Shown here one piece after another: positions 15,629 to 22,818 of a stretch of 22,818 nucleotides of DNA. Every line of letters begins with the position of its first letter. Within the stretch, counting starts at the first letter, position 1. Source of the DNA: Opitutia bacterium UBA4506 (GTDB taxonomy: Bacteria; Verrucomicrobiota; Verrucomicrobiia; Opitutales; Puniceicoccaceae); contig DGMY01000029.1 of the NCBI GenBank assembly GCA_002388665.1, positions 63,369 to 86,186 on the forward strand, in the 5' to 3' direction. Position numbers and translations under genes: made by a program. Under the pieces are notes generated by a model. The model was not told where the DNA came from, searched no databases, and worked only from the letters and a program-made list of their open reading frames with translations.

Positions 15629-15954
15629 AGAGGTTGATCGCAAAGATTTCTTTTATCATTTTCTACTTAGGTGAAATTCTCAAATCGAACCTTCGGGTTG
15701 CTCACGATGTCCTCACCCCTCGCCATCGAATGAATCCAGCCATTATCGGTGTCGATGTAGAGGGAATGACTGATGGGCAGATCGTTAATATGGCTAATTT
15801 CATTACGATGACCCCCGGGACCCTCGGAATCGAAATCTCCGAGGATCGTCATACGCTTTTTATTCACTGCATGTTTATGGACGGGACTCCCGAAGAGGTG
15901 GCAAAGGGGTTGCAAGACGATTATGGAAGGAGGGTGCGTCGTGCCTTTCGCTGA
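15625..15954 (+). CDS. mrpE: Mrp antiporter subunit E, N-terminally short
   Basis: The 109-residue protein matches the central and C-terminal part of MrpE/MnhE: FYLGEILKSNLRVAHDVLTP (about 13-32), TPGTLGIEISEDRHTLFIHCM (about 64-84) and the EVAKGLQDDYGRRVRRAF end. Family members are generally about 150-165 residues, with an additional N-terminal hydrophobic hairpin; here only one short N-terminal hydrophobic segment remains (about 4-19). The start is firm: AGGAGGT lies 5 nt before ATG 15625, and the ATG overlaps the mrpD stop. The short form therefore looks like the real gene and not a wrong start. MrpE is needed for assembly or activity in characterised systems. Its stop lies inside mrpF. 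Confidence 0.9.
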   Translation: MKRLIAKISFIIFYLGEILKSNLRVAHDVLTPRHRMNPAIIGVDVEGMTDGQIVNMANFITMTPGTLGIEISEDRHTLFIHCMFMDGTPEEVAKGLQDDYGRRVRRAFR

Positions 15955-16234
15955 GCTTCCTTTTCCTTTGGGTGCGGCGTGTATCATCGCCTCTCTGCTC
16001 TATTTAGCCGCGCTGGCGATCGCATTGATTCGGGTTGTGAAAGGTCCAACGTCGTTCGATCGAATCGTCGCTCTCGATTTAATCGGTGCTCTTTGTCTCG
16101 GGGTGATCGTGCTGTTTGCGATTCTTTTTGGACAACAGATGTTTATCGACGCGGCGTTTGTGATCGCTTTGGTCGGTTTCCTGGGAACCGTGGCCTTTGC
16201 TCGTTTTTTGGAACAAAAAGGAGGTGACCAGTGA
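15941..16234 (+). CDS. mrpF: Mrp antiporter subunit F
   Basis: A small three-helix subunit of 97 residues. I choose GTG 15941, because GGAAGGAGG ends about 7 nt upstream; the longer frame from ATG 15923 would place that site inside the coding region. The protein reads through a first helix (about 7-29), then the family motif RVVKGPTSFDRIVALDLIG, with the conserved D-R-x-x-A-D pattern, and two further helices. It overlaps the end of mrpE by 14 bp and its TGA overlaps the GTG of mrpG, so it sits in the same coupled operon. Confidence 0.92.
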   Translation: MPFAELPFPLGAACIIASLLYLAALAIALIRVVKGPTSFDRIVALDLIGALCLGVIVLFAILFGQQMFIDAAFVIALVGFLGTVAFARFLEQKGGDQ

Positions 16235-16590
16235 TCATTTGGATTGTTTCGATTTTGATTCTTCTGGGATCGTTCTTCGGATTTGTTGCCGCGCTCGGTG
16301 TGCTCAGAATGCCTGACTTTTATATCAGAATGCACGCGGCGACAAAGGCCGGTGCGTTCGGGGCAGCTTTGATTCTGTTGGCCTTCGGCCTCTACTTCGG
16401 CACGGTCAAGGCATGGGGATTTGCGCTGATTGTGATCGTCTTCTTCTATCTCACGACACCGGTCGCTGCTCAGGCCATCGCTCGCGCGGCCTATCGTAAA
16501 GGGGTTCCTTTCTGGAAAAAAATGGGAATCGATCAGCTCAAGGAGTCAGGAGAGATTTCCGAACGCTCTGAGGGGCAAGAGGATTCCTGA
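16231..16590 (+). CDS. mrpG: Mrp antiporter subunit G
   Basis: A 119-residue, three-helix subunit. FFGFVAALGVLRMPDFYIRMHAATKAGAFGAALIL is the diagnostic MrpG/MnhG block (G-x-LRxPDxYxRxHAATKA), followed by a third helix (about 66-88) and a charged C-terminal tail. It starts at GTG 16231, inside a GTGA shared with the mrpF stop, with GGAGGTG 4 nt upstream. It is the last gene of the seven-gene mrp operon and faces the convergent fmt gene. Confidence 0.94.
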   Translation: MIIWIVSILILLGSFFGFVAALGVLRMPDFYIRMHAATKAGAFGAALILLAFGLYFGTVKAWGFALIVIVFFYLTTPVAAQAIARAAYRKGVPFWKKMGIDQLKESGEISERSEGQEDS

Positions 16591-16659
16591 GTAAGAAGGG
16601 TTCCCGTCTTCGATTGCCACGCTTGTGCGTAGGTCTGGCTGGTTCCGTCGGACTCGAAT

Positions 16660-16711
16660 GTTTCAACGGAACTGGTGATCGTTTGTTTCACCGGTTGCCA
16701 TTTGTTGAAAC
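16660..16711. repeat. Nested inverted repeat between convergent mrpG and fmt
   Basis: The outer arms GTTTCAAC (16660-16667) and GTTGAAAC (16704-16711) are perfectly complementary. Inside them ACTGGTGA (16671-16678) pairs with TCACCGGT (16688-16695) with one G-U, around a 9-nt loop. It lies in the 144-bp gap where two operons converge. There is no T-run on either side, so an intrinsic terminator is not assured; it may still block convergent transcription or stabilise 3' ends. Confidence 0.5.
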
Positions 16712-16734
16712 CCGGCGGAGGGGGAGAGGCGTAC

Positions 16735-17694
16735 TTACAGCGCCTGTGTGTGGCGGACAAGTGGAGTCGATAGTACGAACCCCAGTACGGTGCCTTTGGT
16801 CAAAGGATGGGTTCGTTGAAACTCTGGGAATGGGATCATTTTGCGGCTGGGTCGCTGGATCTGGGAGATCTTGATCGATCCCAAACCGGTTGCGATTTCG
16901 AGAACCTCGTCTGTTTGGAGGACTTCTCCAGGGTATCCATTGCCAGTATCGGCCTCAATTCCCGACACTTTCACAACTTCTCCATGGATCTGGAGAGTGG
17001 ATCCGGGCCAGCCAGAGAACGCCCGAGCTCGGTCGGCGAGTACAGTGGCAGGTAGAGATAGGTCCAGGCTCGCGTCTTGTTTTGAGATCTTTCGACACCA
17101 GGTAGCGTTTGAATCGACCTGGCGTTCCCAGTGCGCTTCATCCGAAAGTGCTTCGGGTATTCGGTGAACAAGAGAGGCACTTACGTGAGCGATCTTTTCT
17201 CGTAGGGAACGGCCAGTATCAGTTCGGGTGATCTCTACTGTTTGACGATGAGCCACGTCCCCGGCATCCATGCGCAGAACCATTCGCATGAGGCTGATTT
17301 CGGTAGTCATCCAGCCTTCGGCGATGGCGGTTTCAATCGGCGAGGGGCCGCGGAGTCGTGGCAGTGGAGATGCGTGGATGTTGAGAAAGCGGTTTGGCTT
17401 AAGGCTCAGTACCGATCGCGGCAGAATTTGGCCAAATGCGTAGACGAGCGCTGCGTCAAATTCCGGAAGTGATCTGCATTGATCGGTCGTCAGCTTGGAG
17501 GTTTGAAGGACTGGTAGTCCCAATTCTTCCGCCTTGGCAGCGACGACGTTGCGCTGAATCTTTTTGCCTCGTCCACTTCTGCGGTCCGGATTCGTCACCA
17601 CTGCAGTGATGCGTATTCCTGAAATTTTCCCGTTTGCCAGTTCCTCAAGCGAGGGTAGGGAAATCGGGTCGCTGGAGAGAAATATCAGATTCAT
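16735..17694 (-). CDS. fmt: Methionyl-tRNA formyltransferase
   Basis: Transfers a formyl group from 10-formyltetrahydrofolate to Met-tRNA(fMet) for translation initiation. Start chosen at ATG 17692-17694 (319 residues), because the family opens as M-x-I-x-F; an in-frame TTG three codons upstream is less likely. Catalytic residues are present: N105 and H107 in FLNIHASPLPRLRG and D143 in RMDAGD. The folate loop differs slightly from the usual HxSLLPxYRG (Ala for Pro, SPLP for SLLP), but its Arg-Gly is kept. The C-terminal tRNA-binding domain has the usual FSGWPGS motif and ends with FQRTHPLTKGTVLGF. The usual partner def (peptide deformylase) is not beside it; here it follows der by 61 bp. Confidence 0.95.
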   Translation of the reverse strand: MNLIFLSSDPISLPSLEELANGKISGIRITAVVTNPDRRSGRGKKIQRNVVAAKAEELGLPVLQTSKLTTDQCRSLPEFDAALVYAFGQILPRSVLSLKPNRFLNIHASPLPRLRGPSPIETAIAEGWMTTEISLMRMVLRMDAGDVAHRQTVEITRTDTGRSLREKIAHVSASLVHRIPEALSDEAHWERQVDSNATWCRKISKQDASLDLSLPATVLADRARAFSGWPGSTLQIHGEVVKVSGIEADTGNGYPGEVLQTDEVLEIATGLGSIKISQIQRPSRKMIPFPEFQRTHPLTKGTVLGFVLSTPLVRHTQAL

Positions 17695-17755
17695 TGCGTC
17701 CAAGTGTCAGTCGCTGGCCGAGCGGTCGGGTTCCCCCCGCAGAATACCGAAGATG

Positions 17756-19177
17756 CTATTTTTCTTCGTCCGCGTTGCGCCGTTCTTTGCCGACTAAATC
17801 AAATCGGATCGGGCTCCCTTCAATTCCAAAAACCTCAATGATGCCGTGTTCAAGATATCTGCGATAGGTGTCTTCGAACTTTTCCGGGCGATTGCAGTAG
17901 ATCCGAAATCGGAAGGGGCGGTACCCGGTCTGGACCGCGTAGAACACCTTGAAAGGTTTTCCGTGCATCCTTTTTGGGGGCCTTGCATCAATCAAATCTC
18001 GGATCGTTCGGTTAAGGCGACCAGTGGGTAGATTCATCCGTTGGAGGTGGTCGACCCGTTCTCCAGTTCCCAGAATCGATGCAGTCTCGAAACCAGTCTT
18101 TGCCGAGATGAATAGGAAGGGGCTTTGCGGGAGAAAGAATAACTCCTTTTCTGCGGCCTTTTGGTAGTTCTGCTTGAACTCCTCAGCATTTTTGTAGCCT
18201 TCCACGCCTCCCGAGCGGAACGCCTTCATCGCCAGGTCCCACTTGTTGACCACGAGTACGAGAGAACGACCCGCCTCAAGTACTTCCCCGGCAAGCGCTT
18301 TATCTTGCCGTGTCACTCCAGTGAGTGCATCCAACAGGAGAAATACGACATCACTTTCGTCGATGGCGCGGCGGGTTCGAAGATTGGAGAAAAATTCAAC
18401 GGAGCTGTCGACTTTGCTGTTGGGTCGTACACCTGCCGTGTCGACGAGCCGGAATTTTCCAATTCGATCCCCCTGAAAGGGAAAATCCAAATCCAGCGCG
18501 ATGGAATCACGGGTCGTCCCGGGAACATCGCTGACGATCAATCGATCCGAGGAAAGGAGTCGATTTGTGATGGAGGATTTTCCGACGTTGGGCTTTCCGA
18601 CGAAGGCTATGCGGATTCTGCGGTCCTCTTCTTCCTCCTCTTGCTCGACCTGGGTCGGTTCGGGAGTGTTCTCGTAAATAGATCGGAAGAGTCTGCCGAT
18701 TCCAACGCGGTGCTCGGCCGATACGGGAATGGCTTCGCCAAACCCGAGGTTTGCGAACTCGTGTACCGAGTCAGCAACTCTTTCGTTGTCACATTTATTC
18801 GCGATGACTCGGACGGGGCAGCGCGCACTCTTTCGGAGGCGCTCTGCGATTTCCTCATCGAGGGGGACAATTCCGTCGCGACCATCTACTACGAAAAGAA
18901 TTAGGTCCGAGGACTCGACTGCTACGAAGACCTGCTCCTCGACGGCTTGCACGATCTTGGCAGGAGCGTTCTCCTCGGGGAGGCCGATTCCACCGGTGTC
19001 GAGGAGAGTGAAACGATCTTCCACATCCCGGGCCATGGTGTCTCTCGTAACCCCGGGTTTGTCGTGAACGATGGCGTCGCGGCCTCCACAGATACGGTTG
19101 AAGAGACGGCTTTTGCCGACGTTGGGTCGCCCAACAAGGGCGACTTTCGGGAGGACTTTTGTAGTTGGACGACTCAT
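17756..19177 (-). CDS. der: Ribosome-assembly GTPase Der (EngA)
   Basis: An essential GTPase with two tandem G domains that acts in maturation of the 50S subunit. Of 473 residues, domain 1 shows the P-loop GRPNVGKS (16-23), PGVTRDT (41-47), DTGG (60-63) and NKCD (127-130). An acidic linker (EQEEEEED, about 178-185) follows. Domain 2 has VGKPNVGKSS (193-202), PGTTRDS (219-225), DTAG (246-249), NKWD (311-314) and SAKTG (358-362). The C-terminal KH-like domain carries PPKRMHGKPFKVFYAVQTG. The duplicated P-loop makes Der certain. The ATG overlaps the stop of the upstream aminotransferase in an ATGA, so translation is probably coupled to it. Confidence 0.97.
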   Translation of the reverse strand: MSRPTTKVLPKVALVGRPNVGKSRLFNRICGGRDAIVHDKPGVTRDTMARDVEDRFTLLDTGGIGLPEENAPAKIVQAVEEQVFVAVESSDLILFVVDGRDGIVPLDEEIAERLRKSARCPVRVIANKCDNERVADSVHEFANLGFGEAIPVSAEHRVGIGRLFRSIYENTPEPTQVEQEEEEEDRRIRIAFVGKPNVGKSSITNRLLSSDRLIVSDVPGTTRDSIALDLDFPFQGDRIGKFRLVDTAGVRPNSKVDSSVEFFSNLRTRRAIDESDVVFLLLDALTGVTRQDKALAGEVLEAGRSLVLVVNKWDLAMKAFRSGGVEGYKNAEEFKQNYQKAAEKELFFLPQSPFLFISAKTGFETASILGTGERVDHLQRMNLPTGRLNRTIRDLIDARPPKRMHGKPFKVFYAVQTGYRPFRFRIYCNRPEKFEDTYRRYLEHGIIEVFGIEGSPIRFDLVGKERRNADEEK

Positions 19178-20373
19178 GAGCTGTGGCGTTCAGTGAAGCG
19201 GGAAATCCGGTCAGCAGCGGTGCGGAGTCGGTTGAAACTGGTAGAGAAACTAGCGCGAATAAAGCCTTTGCCACTTTCGCCAAATGCTGTTCCTGGAACG
19301 ACGGCCACTTCTTCTTCGGCCAGTAACCGTTTTGCGAAGGTCAGTTCATCCATCCCTGTACAGCGAATGTCGGCGAATGCGTAGAACGTTCCGCGCGGTA
19401 GGTGGCTCTTTAGGCCGGCATCGTTGAATCGTTGGACTAAAAAGTCGCGGCGATCCCGATACTGATCTCGCATCTTCTCCATACTGGGGCGTCCGTTGCG
19501 TAGCGCTTCTGCAGCGGCTTCTTGGCTTAGAATGGGCGCGCAAAGCATCGAGTATTGATGGACTTTCATCATCGCCTCGATCAATGGTGCGGGACCGCAA
19601 GCATAACCAATTCGAAAGCCGGTCATCGCATAGGCTTTTGAAAAGCCATGGAGGAATATGGTGCGCTCTTTCATCCCGGGAAGGGACGCGATACTTACGT
19701 GTTCACCTTCGTAGGTGAGCTCCGCATAGATTTCATCACTGAGGACAAGTAGGTCTTTCTCGCGGGCAAAAGCCGCTATCTCCTCAAGCGTCTTTCGGTC
19801 CACAGTTCCCCCAGTCGGATTGGTCGGGAAATTTAAGACCAGAATTTTGCAGCCGGGCTCCCAGCATTCACGGAGTTTTTGCGGGTTCAGGGCAAAAGCG
19901 TCCTCATCCGAAGTGGGTATGGGAACGGCGACTCCGTGAGTGAGACGAATACTCGGAGAATAGGATACATAGCAGGGCTGGTGAAAGAGGACTTTGTCCC
20001 CTGGGTTCACCATTGCCCGAAGGGCTAAGTCCAGTGCCTCGGAGACTCCAACTGCGACAAGAACTTCATCGTCCGGTGAATAGCTCACGTCGAAATCATG
20101 CTCAACGTATGAACTGATTTCACGGCGCAGTTCGATCAGGCCTTTGTTGTCCGTGTACGATGTCTTCCCACGCTCGAGCGCAAAAATTGCAGCCTCTCGT
20201 ATGTGCCAAGGTGTGACGAAATCAGGTTCTCCAATTCCGAGAGAAATCGCCTGAGGCATCTGAGCAACAATCGCGAAAAAATCGCGAATCCCAGAACGAG
20301 GGAGGTCGATGACATGGTTGGCAATAAACCGACCCGGATCGAGGGATCGGCTGGATTGTGTGGAGGCGTTCAT
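19174..20373 (-). CDS. PLP-dependent class I/II aminotransferase
   Basis: A 399-residue cytoplasmic fold-type I aminotransferase that moves an amino group between an amino acid and a 2-oxo acid through PLP. Conserved residues are visible: N185 in NFPTNPTG, D213 and Y216 in SDEIYAEL, the Schiff-base lysine K246 in HGFSKAYAMTGFRIGY, R254, and the substrate-carboxylate arginine in GFIRASFS near the end. SLGIGEPDFVTP and TSYTDNKGLIELRR near the N-terminus match the aspartate/alanine/aromatic aminotransferase branch. Substrate is not decidable. Its gene starts 3 bp after an Lrp/AsnC regulator gene, an arrangement reminiscent of the Bacillus alaR-alaT pair, making an alanine-type or branched/aromatic role plausible. 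Its stop overlaps the der start. Confidence 0.93.
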   Translation of the reverse strand: MNASTQSSRSLDPGRFIANHVIDLPRSGIRDFFAIVAQMPQAISLGIGEPDFVTPWHIREAAIFALERGKTSYTDNKGLIELRREISSYVEHDFDVSYSPDDEVLVAVGVSEALDLALRAMVNPGDKVLFHQPCYVSYSPSIRLTHGVAVPIPTSDEDAFALNPQKLRECWEPGCKILVLNFPTNPTGGTVDRKTLEEIAAFAREKDLLVLSDEIYAELTYEGEHVSIASLPGMKERTIFLHGFSKAYAMTGFRIGYACGPAPLIEAMMKVHQYSMLCAPILSQEAAAEALRNGRPSMEKMRDQYRDRRDFLVQRFNDAGLKSHLPRGTFYAFADIRCTGMDELTFAKRLLAEEEVAVVPGTAFGESGKGFIRASFSTSFNRLRTAADRISRFTERHSS

Positions 20374-20376
20374 GGC

Positions 20377-20859
20377 CTACGGGCTTACTGCCGGCTTCTC
20401 AGGAGAACCGGTTTCGTTTAATAAAAGATGACCCTGCTCCTTGTAAGGACGCAGCAGAAAATGGGTCGCGGTAGAATGTACCCCGCCGAGCGTTGCCAGT
20501 TTCTCCGAGACAAATCGAGCGACTTGCTGCAGGTTGCGCCCACGCGCCACGACTAATAGGTCGTACGCCCCAGACATGAGGTAGCAGGTTTGTACTTCAT
20601 CAAATTTGCTTACTCGCATGGCCAGTCGGTCAAATCCACCTTCACGCTCCGGGCTGATCTTCAATTCAATTACGGCAGAGACGCGCTGTTCGTCGATTTT
20701 GTCCGGATTCAAAACGGGTATCCATCCCAACAGTGTTCTGTCTTCCTGGAGGCGCCGAATTTCCGCCTCAACCTCTTCCGCCGGGATGCGTAAAACCTCC
20801 GCCATCTCGGAAGTGGAAAGACGTTCGCCGCGAAGAAGAAATTCGAGAACTTTGCTCAT
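20377..20859 (-). CDS. Lrp/AsnC-family transcriptional regulator
   Basis: A 160-residue feast/famine regulator. The N-terminal winged helix-turn-helix spans about residues 1-50 (LRGERLSTSEMAEVLRIPAEEVEAEIRRL). The RAM ligand-binding and oligomerisation domain follows (about 58-140), with VSAVIELKI, FDEVQTCYLMSGAYDLLVVARG and VHSTATHFLLRPYK, a pattern typical of Lrp/AsnC proteins. Members bind DNA as dimers or octamers and sense amino acids. The ATG (20857-20859) has no clear ribosome site. As first gene before the aminotransferase (3-bp gap), it most likely controls this operon, including itself, in response to the aminotransferase's amino acid; that is inference from arrangement. Confidence 0.92.
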   Translation of the reverse strand: MSKVLEFLLRGERLSTSEMAEVLRIPAEEVEAEIRRLQEDRTLLGWIPVLNPDKIDEQRVSAVIELKISPEREGGFDRLAMRVSKFDEVQTCYLMSGAYDLLVVARGRNLQQVARFVSEKLATLGGVHSTATHFLLRPYKEQGHLLLNETGSPEKPAVSP

Positions 20860-20951
20860 GATGTGTACGATTTTGAAGAAAACCGTTGATGTTGCGAAAA
20901 TCTCGCGCCGATGACCAACCTAAAATCGCAGCCGTCTAGAGTGCTTCCGCT

Positions 20952-20971
20952 TCAGGTCCAGTGAGGCCTGA
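20952..20971. repeat. Small inverted repeat upstream of the Lrp-type gene
   Basis: TCAGGTC (20952-20958) and GGCCTGA (20965-20971) can pair on the plus strand with one G-U around a 6-nt loop. It lies 93-112 bp before the regulator's start and may be part of its control region. Pairing is weaker on the minus strand, which is the one transcribed here. Confidence 0.25.
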
Positions 20972-21015
20972 GGATTGAAACCATTCTCGGTCCGCTGGCC
21001 TCGTGAGGTCGTGTG

Positions 21016-21040
21016 GGGCCCTTCTCTGTCTAGAAGGCCC
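21016..21040 (-). terminator. Hairpin just after the PpiD-like gene
   Basis: On the minus strand GGGCCTTCT (21040-21032) pairs with AGAAGGGCCC (21025-21016), 9 bp with one bulged base and a 6-nt loop, beginning 5 nt past the TAA. No T-run follows, so it may stabilise the transcript end more than terminate. Confidence 0.4.
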
Positions 21041-21045
21041 TCCCT

Positions 21046-22683
21046 TTATCGGCCTTCCGATTCTCCCATTCCTAGTTGGATCAGATCCCCTACGAACGAA
21101 GACATAAATAGGCGGGAGGTACTGGATGCTAGCATGCTCTTCGATTGCTGGTACTCTTCCGAATCCGGTTTGAACGCAGGTGCTCCCCGGTCCTCGACAT
21201 ACAAGAATTGGCCTCCATCAGAGGTGACCACCATAGCCGAAACCTCTCCGTTCGGGAGAGATTCTGCTCTTCGAATGGAGGAGCCATCAAATCCTGTGGG
21301 TATATTCTCCCAGCTCACTGCATCGAACTGTTCCACTTCCAATCCCAATGACCCCGCTGCTTCGGCGAAGGTATTTCCTTCCTTTAGTAGTTCTTCGAGT
21401 TCCACCCGAATCTCCTCTCCCCGGGCAACGAGTAGCTCCTGTTCTTTCTTCTCAGTATAGTCAGCTACCACTTCCTCTCTTACGTCAGCAAGCTGTGGAA
21501 TCGCAGAAGGAATCACTTCGTTGAGAATCAGTACCGTAATGCCGTTGTCGGTTTCTACAGGATCAGAGAAATACCGTAATTCGTCCAGAAGTACGGCCTC
21601 ACGAAACGCGATCGCAGGGATGTCCGTGCCTGCGGGCGGAGTGTTTCCAACCATGGGAGGCAGGGCCTCCAACTCGAGTCCAAATTGCTGGTTTACCTCA
21701 GAGAACTGCGGAGAATCAGCGGGGATCTCCTTGTTGAAAAGGGTGTACACATACTCTTCCGATTTTTGGCGAGCCAGGACAGATGCCTGTTCGGTTTTCC
21801 AATCGGAAAGTACTTCGTCCGAAACCTTTTCGAAAGTAGGAAGGGCGTCCGCAGGGTTTTCCGCTTCAGCATCAAGGTAGTTGGTCCGGTTTGATGAGAA
21901 ATACTCTTGGAGTTCTTCTTCACTAGGTTCGCCAATTTCGGCGACAAAATTGTCAGGAGTGAAAGTCACCACGGAGAGCATGCGCTTTTCAGGAACTCGA
22001 TAAGCCTCGACCTGTTGGGTGAAAAATGTCTCCAGGTCCTCATCGGAAGGTTCAACTGTCAAATCCACGGCTGAGGTTCCCAGCTGAGCAATACTCAGGT
22101 CATAGGAAGTCCTTACCCGTCGTGCCTGTTCTTCAACCTCGAACGGAATCGTGAAACCAGGTGCCACAATCGAAGACATTAATTGTCCAATCCGATAATC
22201 GTTGCTCAGCGCTCGATTGATAGTCGCCTCATCAAACTGTCGACTCAATTGAGTCATATCCAGAAAGTTCGTAACTCGGTTTGGATCGAAGTTTCCGTTC
22301 TCATCCTGAAAAAAGGCAATGCCAGACAAATACTGAACGAAGGCCTGCTGGTTAGGCTCAGGGATCTTGGTTTGATCAGCCAAGTGAAGCAGTGCCGCTC
22401 TCGATAAAAACTCCTGGGTCAGTACTTGCTCGTTCTGTGGTTGTTGTCCGCGATTCACAATCGAACTAATGACGACCTCCTGAACCAGCTCCCGAGACCG
22501 AGGATCCACGTCAGCATTCAAGCTGTATCCATAATACTTCTGCACCTGAGCCCCCGGCTCAGAACTCACACATCCCGGCGTTTCTCCGATAACAAAGACA
22601 AACGAAACGATCACTACAGCCAGGAGAATTATGAAAATTACCCGCCCCTTTTTTTCTAGAGCATTTTGAATCCACGAGATCAT
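21046..22683 (-). CDS. PpiD/SurA-like membrane-anchored periplasmic folding factor
   Basis: The 545-residue protein (ATG 22681-22683; a GTG directly before it is the alternative) has a short basic N-terminus, one membrane anchor (about 15-33) and a long outer part. This is the plan of PpiD, which helps secreted proteins fold as they leave Sec. The region after the anchor is helical and SurA-N-like (about 50-190). Residues about 360-410 resemble a parvulin (PPIC) rotamase end: AFREAVLLDELRYFSDPVETDNGITVLILNEV. A Glu/Lys-rich helix (about 425-470) follows. The rotamase core is poorly preserved, so prolyl isomerase activity is doubtful. A GC pair (TPGC, about 36-39) is not a proper lipobox. An AAAGGAG lies only 2 nt from the ATG. 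Confidence 0.82.
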   Translation of the reverse strand: MISWIQNALEKKGRVIFIILLAVVIVSFVFVIGETPGCVSSEPGAQVQKYYGYSLNADVDPRSRELVQEVVISSIVNRGQQPQNEQVLTQEFLSRAALLHLADQTKIPEPNQQAFVQYLSGIAFFQDENGNFDPNRVTNFLDMTQLSRQFDEATINRALSNDYRIGQLMSSIVAPGFTIPFEVEEQARRVRTSYDLSIAQLGTSAVDLTVEPSDEDLETFFTQQVEAYRVPEKRMLSVVTFTPDNFVAEIGEPSEEELQEYFSSNRTNYLDAEAENPADALPTFEKVSDEVLSDWKTEQASVLARQKSEEYVYTLFNKEIPADSPQFSEVNQQFGLELEALPPMVGNTPPAGTDIPAIAFREAVLLDELRYFSDPVETDNGITVLILNEVIPSAIPQLADVREEVVADYTEKKEQELLVARGEEIRVELEELLKEGNTFAEAAGSLGLEVEQFDAVSWENIPTGFDGSSIRRAESLPNGEVSAMVVTSDGGQFLYVEDRGAPAFKPDSEEYQQSKSMLASSTSRLFMSSFVGDLIQLGMGESEGR

Positions 22684-22704
22684 CACTCCTTTATCATCGC
22701 CTCA

Positions 22705-22719
22705 TTGACGGATTGTCAA
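22705..22719. promoter_or_regulatory. Inverted repeat in the PpiD-like upstream region
   Basis: TTGAC (22705-22709) and GTCAA (22715-22719) form a short inverted repeat 22-36 bp before the ATG of the PpiD-like gene. On the minus strand TTGACA reads as a perfect -35 hexamer, but no good -10 follows at 16-18 nt (only ATGATA/TGATAA), so a promoter is uncertain. Confidence 0.3.
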
Positions 22720-22818
22720 CAAGTGGCCATCGAAATTTAGATTTTATAACTCAGCGTTATTAATGTTGACGACGGTCGGGGCGGATTGGTAGTTATGGAG
22801 CATGAGTCGGAGACGTAA

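Noticed and set aside
17716..17740. tRNA-like D-arm TGGCCGAGCGGTC followed by GGGTTCC
   Set aside because: No anticodon arm, T arm or acceptor stem can be built around it; it sits in the 61-bp gap between der and fmt.
18161..18904. 247-codon plus-strand frame opposite der
   Set aside because: It lies wholly opposite two confirmed GTPase domains of Der, and its translation has no recognisable motif.
20970..20981. GGATTGAAACC, resembling the end of a CRISPR repeat
   Set aside because: It occurs once, with no repeat-spacer array around it.

Overview
The window reads as a stretch of bacterial chromosome with moderately high GC. It is densely packed, and most neighbouring genes on the same strand overlap or nearly touch. 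The VWA protein beside dnaK, the dnaK-groES-groEL cluster and the tone of the proteins suggest a member of the Verrucomicrobiota (Opitutales/Puniceicoccales-like, possibly marine). That placement is my inference from protein character; no rRNA or other phylogenetic marker is present to settle it. I saw no insertion sequence, integrase, CRISPR array, tRNA or rRNA.

Positions 29-4905 (minus strand) run, in transcription order: a TauE/SafE-type transporter, then, after 200 bp or less, a tight block of a SufU-like Fe-S scaffold, a copper-type P1B ATPase, a family-4 glycosyltransferase and a small membrane protein. The scaffold/ATPase and ATPase/glycosyltransferase joints are 4-base ATGA overlaps. 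Positions 4906-5098 are an AT-rich divergent intergenic region with an inverted repeat. Positions 5099-6553 (plus) hold a membrane-anchored VWA-like protein whose metal-site motif is degenerate.

Positions 6554-6872 are a 319-bp non-coding region with a perfect 17-bp palindrome and two related smaller inverted repeats. It precedes the chaperone cluster dnaK, groES, groEL (6873-10853), which ends at a textbook intrinsic terminator (10899-10929). Positions 10988-16590 encode a complete seven-subunit Mrp/Mnh Na+(K+)/H+ antiporter, mrpABCDEFG, almost all joined by start/stop overlaps. The mrpE product lacks the N-terminal part usual for the family.

Positions 16735-20859 (minus) form a second tight block: an Lrp/AsnC regulator, a class I/II aminotransferase, the ribosome-assembly GTPase Der and methionyl-tRNA formyltransferase. 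Between mrpG and fmt, which converge, lies a 52-nt nested inverted repeat. Positions 21046-22683 (minus) encode a PpiD/SurA-like membrane-anchored periplasmic folding factor. The last 130 bp are its upstream region.

Most of the content is housekeeping or stress physiology: protein folding (DnaK, GroESL, PpiD-like), cation/pH homeostasis (Mrp), copper export next to Fe-S assembly, and translation/ribosome assembly (Fmt, Der). I did not find a clear new defence or mobile system. The best leads are the copper-ATPase/SufU-like overlap, the VWA protein with a broken MIDAS, the palindromic control region before dnaK, the short MrpE and the nested repeat at 16660-16711.
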